From the NCBI GenBank assembly GCA_032718475.1, contig JAUCBJ010005279.1:1-64000 (forward strand): 64,000 nt of DNA, written 5' to 3'. The notes below the pieces were generated by a model, which saw only the letters and a program-made list of their open reading frames with translations, did not search any database and was not told where the DNA came from. A program made the translations under genes and the position numbers. The stretch comes from Nemertoderma westbladi (taxonomy: Eukaryota > Xenacoelomorpha > Nemertodermatida > Nemertodermatidae). This document shows positions 55,384 to 64,000 of this stretch, one piece after another (position 1 is the stretch's first letter; each line of letters begins with the position of its first letter).

Positions 55384-57366
55384 ATAGAATTATATCCTCA
55401 TAAAAGCCGTGGATTTTCAAAATTTATTTTTGTTGGAATAAACTTGTTATAAAGATTACGTTAAGTTCTCATTTGTATTTACCATTGCTATTTGTACAAG
55501 GTTACTCAAGTGGTTCAGTAGCTCAGTCGGTTATGTGTTGGAAATTTGTCCAGAAGGTATCGTGTTCAAATCCTAGAAGGTGCGAATTGTTTTTTGTGCT
55601 GAATTTTCAATTAATTCAAATTAACCTCTACGATTTAAATTGATAGTAACAATGTATGATTTGACTGAATCATTGTACGAATACATTATACAATGTACGA
55701 TTTAAATTGCATTTACCCGAGTGATTAACCAATATAATTGCAGTTATATGATAGTAACCAATGTCGTGCAAGTTGTGAGTTGTTGGACCAATGGTTATCT
55801 TTAAAAACCCAATATAATTATAGAATGTTCTCGATTGTTTGCAGCACAAATTTGCTATAAAAGGTGCAGTTTCGTTCATTAGTTATTCAATCTCAATCAC
55901 ACAAAAACACAATTATTCTGAGTTATCTGATATTTGTTTATTCTGTCATTAGTTATTTCAGATTACATTTTGTATTAGTATTAATCTGCAATAAAATTCA
56001 GAAATACCGCTATCAGCCTTTCTTTTCACTATGATTCACTACGGTGAACACCCTTAGGAACAGGATGGTCGGCTAAAGATCGGGCCGCAGCAGTGAACGA
56101 GAACATCGGGGGAATGTGACCAGGAGACCACCCACAACATCTATTAGAGTTATTCGCCCATCGCCTGAAGGTTAGACAGTGTTCGATGCTTTGCTACCTA
56201 AGTGTAAGACCTAAGATCGACGGTAGGAGCAGCGACACACTGTACGCCAAAAGTTAAATTAAGATCTGTATTATCCTGATTCTCGGAAAACCAGCAGAAC
56301 CCCTTCATATTCCTACGGGGGGAGAGGAGGACAGAGGAAAGTTAGAGATACCTGTACGCAGATAAGACATAGGCACACCAGTACATGGCATGTAAATTGA
56401 TAGGGTGCAGCAAAACTGTACGCCTAGCTCATTGTCAGGTATAGGTGCGCTGTGTGTCTTGTCAGCAGTACACGGTATTTGTTGCTTGCGTTGGAACTTG
56501 TAGGCTAGGAGAGGGTTGTTGTGTTTTCCCTGAATTGTGATTATACCATTCAGGCGGTAGGGCAGTTTACATGCTAGGCGAAAATAAATTGAGGCTATTA
56601 GGGATACTAACATCTACCGTGTCCCCGCCAACGTCCTGATAGGAAGTTACCCGGACTACCTAGGTGACTAAAATTCCAGATAAGAGCCAGGATAGCTATT
56701 CGTAACTGTACGCCTACAGTAGTAAACTAACACATTTCTTCTTAGTATTAGGGACCTGGTACCTAAAATTGCCGAATTCTGGGCGTAGCATTAACCCTGG
56801 AAATACACAAAAGGGGAAGGAGCCTTATCATTTGTAAGTATTGGACCTACAAGTTACCAAAATATTAGAATATTTGTAAAATAAACGCCGGACCCAGTAA
56901 ATGAGATTATATGAAGGATTAAAACCAATTTTGATCCAAGAATTAACAAATTCGCGTGTTTAGGAATTATTTACACCTCAAAAAAATATAAAATAATTTG
57001 TTCACTCTGCTGCTTTGCCTGCTAGTTATATTTGTAGCTAGCGTCTCTCTCACCCACCATATAAATCACACCGCGGCAAAGTATACGAGCGCCCTTAGTC
57101 CGTCAGTGAGTCAGCCCGATTTTAGGATTCGCTGCGCGGGATTTTTGTATTACCGAAGTTTGTCCGTTCGTAGACTGTTTTCTGCCTCACCGGTTAAAAG
57201 AGACCAATACTGCGATAGTTTTGCTTACTTAGAGTTTACTGTTTTGGTGAGAAGGTCGGATTTATGCTTTGATTCACAGACTCTATAGTATGATATTGCA
57301 GGATACGTATTTGGGTTTCTCACATCAATAGGAATGTGTACCTTTGTTCGTGTCTCTTCCATTTAG
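55384..57366 (+). repeat. 5' LTR of BEL element 4
   Basis: Diverged homologue of the element 2 LTR in opposite orientation: starts ATAGAATTATATCC, ends CTCTTCCATTTAG, 1983 bp. It has tRNA-like boxes (decayed box B), AGAATGTTCT near 55822-55831, TATAAAAG at 55856-55863 and AATAAA at 55990-55995, followed by a long U5. The 5 bp before it, TGTCT (55379-55383), is the predicted target duplication. Confidence 0.85.
55856..55863 (+). promoter_or_regulatory. TATA box of element 4 LTR
   Basis: TATAAAAG, followed 14 bp later by TTCATTAG, an initiator-like start. The same pair occurs in element 2 (TATATAAAG and TTCATTAG). Confidence 0.65.
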
Positions 57367-58169
57367 TAGGAATATGAATTACTGAACTACGGTTCAGTAG
57401 AACAAAATTATTTGAAAATTTTGTATTTTGAGGTAAAAATTTGTATTTGATTAGCTAAGTGCTAATTTTTTGAAATAAAATTTTGATTTGAAACGCGTAA
57501 AACATTTGGAATTAAATACCAGTGTTTAAAAGGGTTTAAATACCATATTGTACCGGTACAAAAAATTTTCGTAAAAGTAAAACCAAACTCTTTTGTTTTT
57601 CAGGATTCAGAGCTCATTTCTAGACTGTAACGAGAGCAAGACCGTGTTTCACGAGTTTGGGAGATAGATAACTCAACAATTTTGGTTGGGAAAATCGCAC
57701 TTCGTCCGCAGCGTTGGAAACGGAAAGGTTCACGTTCGGTTTGTATGTGGGAATCTGTTTTTCTGGAGAATTATTGGAGTGGGTAAGTTCGAAAAGTTGC
57801 ATTAATCAGTTAGGCATTACCGTATTAGTTAAAATTATTGTGGGTTCCACTGTCTCAAGTATTTATGCATTCCGTACGATTTCTTTGTTTATTGCTGAAT
57901 TAGTCCGTAATTATTTGTGTTAATTTACATTTTGATAACGTATATCGTTATCCGATTTATTGTTATAAAATTGGCCGTTAGGCTAATTTTATTATATACT
58001 TATACCGTGACATTATTTGCTGTAAAATTGGCCGCTAGGCTAATTTTATCCATTTGCTATAAAATCGGCCGGTAGGCTAATTTTATATGACTGTAATTAG
58101 TACCGTTAGATATAAATACGGTAAACTCGATACTTTAACACTCACTTTACTTGACTTACAACTACTGAA
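57367..58169 (+). other. 5' leader of element 4
   Basis: Contains a palindromic ACTGAACTACGGTTCAGT near 57379, the short hydrophobic ORF 57714-57923, a donor-like GGGTAAGT (GT at 57783), and three hairpins (57966-57991, 58023-58048, 58060-58085). Gag starts at 58170. Confidence 0.75.
57714..57923 (+). CDS. Short hydrophobic leader ORF (element 4)
   Basis: 69 codons; about 50 residues (from VGICFSGELLEWV) are shared with 37313-37086 in element 2 with only two changes. It contains a hydrophobic stretch (ITVLVKIIVGSTVSSIYAF) that could be a membrane helix. Conservation may simply reflect the conserved leader RNA or the splice donor inside it. I do not recognise it. Confidence 0.3.
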   Translation: METERFTFGLYVGICFSGELLEWVSSKSCINQLGITVLVKIIVGSTVSSIYAFRTISLFIAELVRNYLC

Positions 58170-61100
58170 ATGAGTGACAAACAAGACTATACGAAGAATA
58201 CACCTACCGACTATGACTCATGTGACGCGAAGTCAGCAGCGGAAGAACAACAGGGGAAGACACGTGAGCCTACCGAACCTACACCGTGTGCGTCACCAGT
58301 ACATCCAACGGGAGTACCGGATGCCGTAGTACGAGGTGACGGCAGGACCGAGGACTTTCTAACTGTTCCGCAACCTAGATATAGGGAAACGGACATGGTA
58401 AGTTCAGCAGGAAGCCAGGACAGCGTAGTTAGAAGCGTCGGAGGATACATGGCGCATATTACCAAGAGTATTGGAGAAGGACAACGCATATTAGGCGAGT
58501 TGACCGCTCCGATGTCCCGATTCGAGTTCTACACTCTACAGGTAAGAGTACAAAGTAGAGTACATAAGTCCGTAGATAACTTAGTCAGCCTACAAGATCT
58601 AGCTAGACAAAGACAGGATGCGGACACGCAGTATCGAATCCTCGAGAAACTAATGATCGCTAGGGAGAAACTGATTCAGTTTAAGACGACCGTTAGGCAG
58701 ATACAACAAGAGCAAGCGGATCAGTTATTAGGTGAGTCGGTTTCCGACGAGTTGTTACAGCCCGAAGAGGAACAAGAACTGTATCGGCTGGATGGACAAC
58801 TGAAACGCCTGACGGATCACTTACGTATGTGCGGCGAGGACGTTGGAGATTGGGAAACCGTACCGGAAGCTACGAAGGAAACTTCACTCGCACCAATCGA
58901 GCTGGCACCAGGAATACTGGATCAATCGCTGGTGAGTATTCGTAGCGAAATCGGCGAGGGAAGTATGGTCACGTCAGAAGTTGCTCGACAACAGCAACAG
59001 TTCTACAGACAACGACGACAAATGGAGGAACAAGCTCAACTTCTAGTGATGCAGGCAGCAGTAGAGGAAGAGAAGCTACGCATTGCGAATTTAGCGAGAA
59101 TCTCTCATCTACAGGAACAAGCTGAATTAGAAGCAGCTGAAGTAGAACGGTTAGAGTTAGACATTGCCCAACAAGCGGCGGCAGCCGAGTTAGTGCAACG
59201 AACTGCAGCAGCCGAGTTAGAGCGACAAGCGGCAGCGGCAGCGTCAGAGTTAGAGCGACAAACGGCAGCGGCGGAGTTAGAAAGGAAAAGGTTAGTTTCA
59301 GAAGCACGAGCCGAAATGAAAACATGGCAAATAAAAGCCCAATCAGCTATACGACAAGCGGAGTTTGAGGCGCAACGACAACAAACGGAACAACGAGAGA
59401 AGGGAGTTAAACTTCGTTTCGAACTCGAGAAGAAGGTGAGAGAATTAGCGAACGCCGAGGAAGATCTGGATCAAAAGGCCCGCGATCGATCGATGAGATC
59501 TCGAGACGGACATGATTTGGACCAGATAGAGGTAAGACATCGCCAAATTCAGGAACGGAAGAAGGAAGGAAGCGTAGGAGCACCCGGACGGGAACGACAA
59601 TTAGTAAAAGACTTGTGTCAACGATTTCCACAAGTAACTCCTATGTTTGCACCGATTATGACTAAGGAACCTGTTTCGATTGCCGGTAGTAGTAATATTT
59701 CTCCTATCCATGGTGCGACGGAACACAGGTTGGTAATTCCGGACAAATTCATACCGCCAAGAGCAACGTCGTTGCCTATTTTAAAAGTCAAGGTAAGTAA
59801 CCCACCGAATACCGATCGTAGTAGTTTATTGACCAGACCTGCGCTACTGACAACTAAACAGGTGAGTCCACCTTCGACACCGAAACCCGTTACGCACTAC
59901 ACTTACCCAATGACGTTTCGGCCTACAAGGCCAGTCGATTCAAACGCTACCACACGACCACCGTTTAAAAAGCGTACATCGCAATCTACGACTTCGAGGA
60001 AGACTTGTGAGCCTACCGAACAACGGAGACCAGTGGATACGCGACCGTTTAACCAGATTACATCGCAATCTACGACTTCGAGGAAGACTTGTGAGCCTAC
60101 CGAACGACGGAGACCAATAGACGATGTTCCGAAGCGGAACGTTAGAATTCGAACGACGCAATGGACGCGAGCACGTCGACCACCGTATCCAGGTGACAGT
60201 AGTACTTCGAGTGAATCGGATTACCCGAAACGCGAGGTATTTAGAACAGGGGCGGCCGATGAATACAAACGCGAGCGTTCAGACAACTCCTTTGTAGACA
60301 ATCCTCCACGAAATACACCAACACAGAACGCGTTACAACCAACAGACGCAATTAGTACACAACAGTTCGCCAACATTCTGCGACCAGTTGTTAACAAGTT
60401 GGCTCAGATTGAGGAACGTCTGGAGGAAGTTCAAACGGATAGTTCAAGGAACACCGAATTCGAACACAATAGACACCCGAAGGATCAGCAAAGACCAATA
60501 CCTTCGAGAAACACACCGTATCAGGGAAAAGCGCCAAGAAGGGACATCAACCAGATTACCAACCAAGGACGCGAAACTCTGAACGTTGCCGAGGAAATAG
60601 CGAAATTCGCAGCTAGACAAGGACTACCGGTGCAACAACCACCTAAGTTTTCCAGTAGCTCAAAACACTGGCACACTTACGTAGACTATATCGAATCTCA
60701 GATCGCTGTGTGCGCCTTTACATCACGGGAGAAGTTTAATTACCTGCTTCAAACGTTGTCGGGAGAACCCAAACGTTTGGCGGAGACCTTCGTTGGTGTA
60801 CCGGACGCCTTCGAACTAGCGTACGATCGCTTAACTTCGATCTACGGAGGTACAGTCAGCATGGCCAGGTCAGTGATAGAGGAACTCTGTAAGGGAGGGG
60901 CTATTACTAAACCCGTCGACTTATTGAAACTAGCTGACGAAATAAAGAACGCTATCACTACATTAAGATCTATTGGACAGCTTGACTACGGAAATACCCC
61001 TACAGTCCTATTAAAGATCATAGGACGACTCCACCATCGACTTCGTCGGGAGTGGAGGAAGATCGAATACCAGCGGGAAGAGCGAGGTGGATTCTTAAAA

Positions 61101-62924
61101 CTGGAGGATGTATACCTTTTGATATTCAGGGAAGCAGTGGTAGAGACACGATCTAACTACACTGACCAACACATCGTAGCCGAAGGAATCACCTTGCCAT
61201 CCTCAAACCGACAAAAACCCCAGACAACATCCACCAAGACGGCCACTTACGCCACACCGACAGAAACACGACAATTCTCGGACGGTAGTAGGGTATCTGC
61301 GCCCATTGGAATAAAACAGACTAGACAGCAACTCAGTACAGACTTCAGCGGCTGCCAATACTGCGAGCATTTAGGCAAGCGGTATACCGGTCACAAGTTG
61401 AGAGGTTGTCGACAGTTTCGCGAGTTAAACTCGGAAGAACGACGGCTGCAGATACGGCCATTGGACTCTTGTTGGCGGTGTACGCGACACGGACACGTCC
61501 GCAAAGATTGCCCAAATACCGACACTTGTCCATCCTGTGGACGCAACCACGACGGTCTGCTCCACACAGACAGCCACACGCCGACAAAACGCTTCGCCAG
61601 GGAACACCCGGAAGCTGCAGCAAAATGCAACACCGCGTATAATAATCGAGAATCGAAAACGACTCCAACTTTCGTGACACATATTAAGGATTGCTTCTCA
61701 GAACAATCCGGATCGTCGGACGAAGAGTCAGAAGACGACGACGTATATTCGGATGGAGACAAACAACCATCGATCGCGCTTCTGACAACTGACCAACTAA
61801 AAGGTTTCAGTGTAATTCCGATTAAGATTACTGGCACAAAAGGGAGCAAGAGAATCTACGCTATTCTAGATTCAGCCTCATCTCACAGCTACGTGGATGA
61901 GAAGGTAGCTGATGTCGTCACCGATCTCAGACAAGGTAAGCATGTTAGTTACACCGTAAGTAGTATGCACGGACAACGTGCAATACCAGTGACGCGAGTT
62001 AAGTTAAACTTAGACACTCTTCTTCCGAAATCGCAACATAGCGAGAAGGAGAGGTCTTTGTTGCCCTTCAAGGATTTAACCTTTGCGGCCACAAAAGACT
62101 TTAGTATCTTACTAGGTCCAGTGCCGGAACAATCCTTGGAGGACCGTAAGTACTTCAGACACCTTGGTGTACCTGAATGTCCTGTCAATTATAGATCGGT
62201 AGCAATGCTGATCGGGACAGATCAATTCAACCTACATCAAGTGTGGGAAACCAGACCATCGGTAGTCGTAGCAGGAAGTGCATACGCCTGCAGAACGCCG
62301 ATAGGTTGGTTTACTCGAGCGCCTGTGCGCACACTAGACATAAGTGATGAAGAGGATGAAGTACAAAGTACATGTAGTTTATTAACTACAAATTCAATTC
62401 ATTCCTTTTCACACGACCGAGACTATACTACCTTGCGTACAAAACACAACAAAGTGACCAGTACGACGTGTGTAACAAATACCATAAGTCACAAGGAGCA
62501 GCAAATCCACCAGGTGAGTTTAGAACTTGGGGAGAAGACGAGTCAGCCAGAGATTCCATCGACGACAGATGATAACGCCGGAAGGCTTGCGAGTCTATCT
62601 ACACCAATAACCTCAACAATGCCCGTCGATATAGATGACGACACGTTAAGAAATCATCAAGTGGAACAAGCTGCACTGGACAAAGAATTAACGGAGAAGA
62701 CTATCAGGTGGTTAGAACAAGATACAGCTGAACCTGGTAGCTACGAACCGTGTATGTCGGAACAAGAGAAACAATCTTTAAAGATCATGGAAGATACTAT
62801 CCGCCAGATGAAAGACGGACATTATGAGGTAGGGATGTTATGGCGCAGCCAAAGTCCCAAACTTATTAACAATTATCCGCTAGCTTTAAGACGCTTAAAA
62901 TCAATATGGCAACGTCTATTATAG
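58170..62924 (+). CDS. Element 4 Gag-protease polyprotein, ends at in-frame TAG before RT
   Basis: 1584 codons, homologous to the element 2 ORF along its whole length. Parts: charged N-terminus, coiled coil with AAELERQ repeats (fewer than element 2), two RKTCEPT repeats (three in element 2), DUF1759-type region (about 825), zinc knuckle CWRCTRHGHVRKDC (about 1100), aspartic protease ILDSASSHSY (about 1233) and the pre-RT region. TAG at 62922-62924 replaces a Lys codon (AAG in element 2). The frame continues afterwards. Confidence 0.95.
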   Translation: MSDKQDYTKNTPTDYDSCDAKSAAEEQQGKTREPTEPTPCASPVHPTGVPDAVVRGDGRTEDFLTVPQPRYRETDMVSSAGSQDSVVRSVGGYMAHITKSIGEGQRILGELTAPMSRFEFYTLQVRVQSRVHKSVDNLVSLQDLARQRQDADTQYRILEKLMIAREKLIQFKTTVRQIQQEQADQLLGESVSDELLQPEEEQELYRLDGQLKRLTDHLRMCGEDVGDWETVPEATKETSLAPIELAPGILDQSLVSIRSEIGEGSMVTSEVARQQQQFYRQRRQMEEQAQLLVMQAAVEEEKLRIANLARISHLQEQAELEAAEVERLELDIAQQAAAAELVQRTAAAELERQAAAAASELERQTAAAELERKRLVSEARAEMKTWQIKAQSAIRQAEFEAQRQQTEQREKGVKLRFELEKKVRELANAEEDLDQKARDRSMRSRDGHDLDQIEVRHRQIQERKKEGSVGAPGRERQLVKDLCQRFPQVTPMFAPIMTKEPVSIAGSSNISPIHGATEHRLVIPDKFIPPRATSLPILKVKVSNPPNTDRSSLLTRPALLTTKQVSPPSTPKPVTHYTYPMTFRPTRPVDSNATTRPPFKKRTSQSTTSRKTCEPTEQRRPVDTRPFNQITSQSTTSRKTCEPTERRRPIDDVPKRNVRIRTTQWTRARRPPYPGDSSTSSESDYPKREVFRTGAADEYKRERSDNSFVDNPPRNTPTQNALQPTDAISTQQFANILRPVVNKLAQIEERLEEVQTDSSRNTEFEHNRHPKDQQRPIPSRNTPYQGKAPRRDINQITNQGRETLNVAEEIAKFAARQGLPVQQPPKFSSSSKHWHTYVDYIESQIAVCAFTSREKFNYLLQTLSGEPKRLAETFVGVPDAFELAYDRLTSIYGGTVSMARSVIEELCKGGAITKPVDLLKLADEIKNAITTLRSIGQLDYGNTPTVLLKIIGRLHHRLRREWRKIEYQREERGGFLKLEDVYLLIFREAVVETRSNYTDQHIVAEGITLPSSNRQKPQTTSTKTATYATPTETRQFSDGSRVSAPIGIKQTRQQLSTDFSGCQYCEHLGKRYTGHKLRGCRQFRELNSEERRLQIRPLDSCWRCTRHGHVRKDCPNTDTCPSCGRNHDGLLHTDSHTPTKRFAREHPEAAAKCNTAYNNRESKTTPTFVTHIKDCFSEQSGSSDEESEDDDVYSDGDKQPSIALLTTDQLKGFSVIPIKITGTKGSKRIYAILDSASSHSYVDEKVADVVTDLRQGKHVSYTVSSMHGQRAIPVTRVKLNLDTLLPKSQHSEKERSLLPFKDLTFAATKDFSILLGPVPEQSLEDRKYFRHLGVPECPVNYRSVAMLIGTDQFNLHQVWETRPSVVVAGSAYACRTPIGWFTRAPVRTLDISDEEDEVQSTCSLLTTNSIHSFSHDRDYTTLRTKHNKVTSTTCVTNTISHKEQQIHQVSLELGEKTSQPEIPSTTDDNAGRLASLSTPITSTMPVDIDDDTLRNHQVEQAALDKELTEKTIRWLEQDTAEPGSYEPCMSEQEKQSLKIMEDTIRQMKDGHYEVGMLWRSQSPKLINNYPLALRRLKSIWQRLL

Positions 62925-63464
62925 GACGAGAAAGCCCATCTGCAGTATAATACCCAGATGGAGACGTATTTGACCAAGGGGTACGCTATCCGAATGACTA
63001 ACCCAGAGATTGTAACAGACCAGACATACTACTTACCACATCACTACGTGAGACATCCCGACAAACCAGACAAAGTACGTGTAGTCAATGACTGCGCGGC
63101 TCTGTTTGAGGGAATGTCCCTCAATAGTGAGTTAATGGATGGACCAAACATGAATAATTATCTTATGGGGGTGATTATGCGCTTCCGTCAGCGTCAAGTA
63201 GCCTTTACTTGTGACGTCGAAGCTATGTTTCACCAAGTGAGAGCGTTAGAGCAAGACAGAGACAGTTTGAGGTTCCTCTGGTACCCGGAAGGAGACTTGA
63301 GTCTACCACCGGCGACTTACCAAATGCAAGTTCGCGTTTTCGGTGCCAGGGACAGCCCAAACTGTACGATGTATGCCCTAAAACAAGCCGCTAGGGATCA
63401 GAAACATATATATGACCCAGAGATAATCAAGATCGTAGAACGTGACTTTTACGTAGACGACTGA
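62925..63464 (+). pseudogene. Element 4 RT palm, ends at TGA after YVDD
   Basis: Same frame as the Gag ORF. It has the RT start (DQTYYLPHHYVRHP, VRVVNDCA), motif A (VAFTCDVEAMFHQV) and catalytic FYVDD, followed at once by TGA where element 2 has Gly. Element 2 has its own stop two codons later. Confidence 0.92.
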
Positions 63465-64000
63465 TTACAGAGTTGTGACACAGTAGAACGTGCTATAACA
63501 GTAGCACAATTACGGGACTGTTTAGTGGGCGGAGGTTTTAACCTCACCAAATTCGCCTCAAACAGTGCCGAATTGGTAGACTCATTCGGAACGACTGAGC
63601 GTGGAGGTGGTGACATTGACCTAGAGTTCGAACCACTACCGACGACCAAGGTGTTGGGGCTCTTTTGGGACCCAAACACGGACAACTTTCGAGTGAAGGT
63701 GAGACTGGACACTCAAGAAAACACTCTGACAAAGAGGTCCTGCTTGTCAAAATTGAGTCGATTGTTCGATCCATTAGGATTCATCAGTCCAATAATACTG
63801 CAAGCTAGTATTTATATGCGCAGTATTTGGAAGGATGGACTGACATGGGACGAGCCGATCTCATTTGAACAAGTGGACTTATGGAAAACCTGGGAGGCAC
63901 AGTTATCTTCACTAGAGGATTATTCCATACCCAGAGTCTACTTTCCATTACAAACGACGTTTCCTGACAACTTGGAATTACATTGTTTTTCCGACGCCAG
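63465..64000 (+). pseudogene. Element 4 RT thumb and RNase H start (cut by window)
   Basis: Open in the same frame to the window end: FNLTKFAS, VLGLFWD, RLFDPLGF and the start of RNase H with CFSDA at the last bases. The rest of Pol, the accessory ORF if present, and the 3' LTR lie outside. Confidence 0.9.

Larger units (their letters stand above)
55384..64000 (+). mobile_element. BEL/Pao element 4 (3' part beyond the window)
   Basis: Close relative of element 2 in the opposite orientation, with LTR, leader and Gag-Pol. It interrupts element 3 in the protease region at 55383/55384. Two in-frame stops show this copy is defective. Confidence 0.92.

Overview
The window is a piece of a metazoan nuclear genome, very probably an invertebrate, that consists almost entirely of nested transposable elements around a duplicated fibrinogen-related (FReD) lectin-like exon. 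The evidence is BEL/Pao LTR retrotransposons (an animal-restricted group), CR1/L2-like, RTE-like and NeSL/Utopia-like LINEs, TTAA-flanked piggyBac-type non-autonomous elements, a spliceosomal 3' splice site in front of the FReD exon, and AT-rich spacer. Nothing bacterial is present. I cannot name the species.

Layout. 1-3.2 kb: 3' part of BEL element 1 (+), with integrase followed by a broken accessory ORF. 3.2-9.1 kb: gene-free DNA with G-runs, a 25-bp repeat, a TATA-type promoter candidate and a 711-bp TTAA-flanked MITE. 9.1-18.2 kb: FReD copy A (-). Its exon is split by a CR1/L2-like LINE-A with an 8-bp target duplication, and LINE-A is itself split by RTE-like LINE-B (+). 18.2-19.1 kb: LINE-B fragments nested in each other. 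20-23 kb and 39.6-41.1 kb: two halves of a decayed LINE-C with SAP-like, Ulp1-type protease and RT regions. Between them sits BEL element 2 (-), 23047-39579, with two 1889-bp LTRs and 5-bp duplication AACAG. 41.9-46.1 kb: FReD copy B (-), intact as an exon, with a 1554-bp TTAA element upstream that copy A lacks. 46.6-55.4 kb: BEL element 3 (-), with 3' LTR, polypurine tract, accessory ORF, minisatellite, pol and the start of protease. 55.4-64 kb: BEL element 4 (+), a relative of element 2, inserted into the protease region of element 3 and running off the window.

How it works together. Each BEL element encodes Gag, aspartic protease, RT, RNase H and integrase in one long polyprotein. The three elements whose 3' side is visible (1, 2, 3) also carry an extra ORF between integrase and 3' LTR. 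In elements 2 and 3 this ORF has three CCHC zinc knuckles plus a shared downstream module. In element 3 it also has an upstream region that looks like an RNase D-type (DEDD) 3'-5' exonuclease. Splice-like signals (a leader donor in 2 and 4; acceptors before the accessory ATG in 1 and 2) suggest env-style subgenomic expression. This accessory system, a 17-nt motif scattered through elements 2/4 in two reading frames and in non-coding DNA, and a conserved purine tract between inverted repeats after integrase are the most novel-looking signals. Most ORFs carry stops or frameshifts, so these copies are probably not autonomous. All calls come from reading the sequence by eye.
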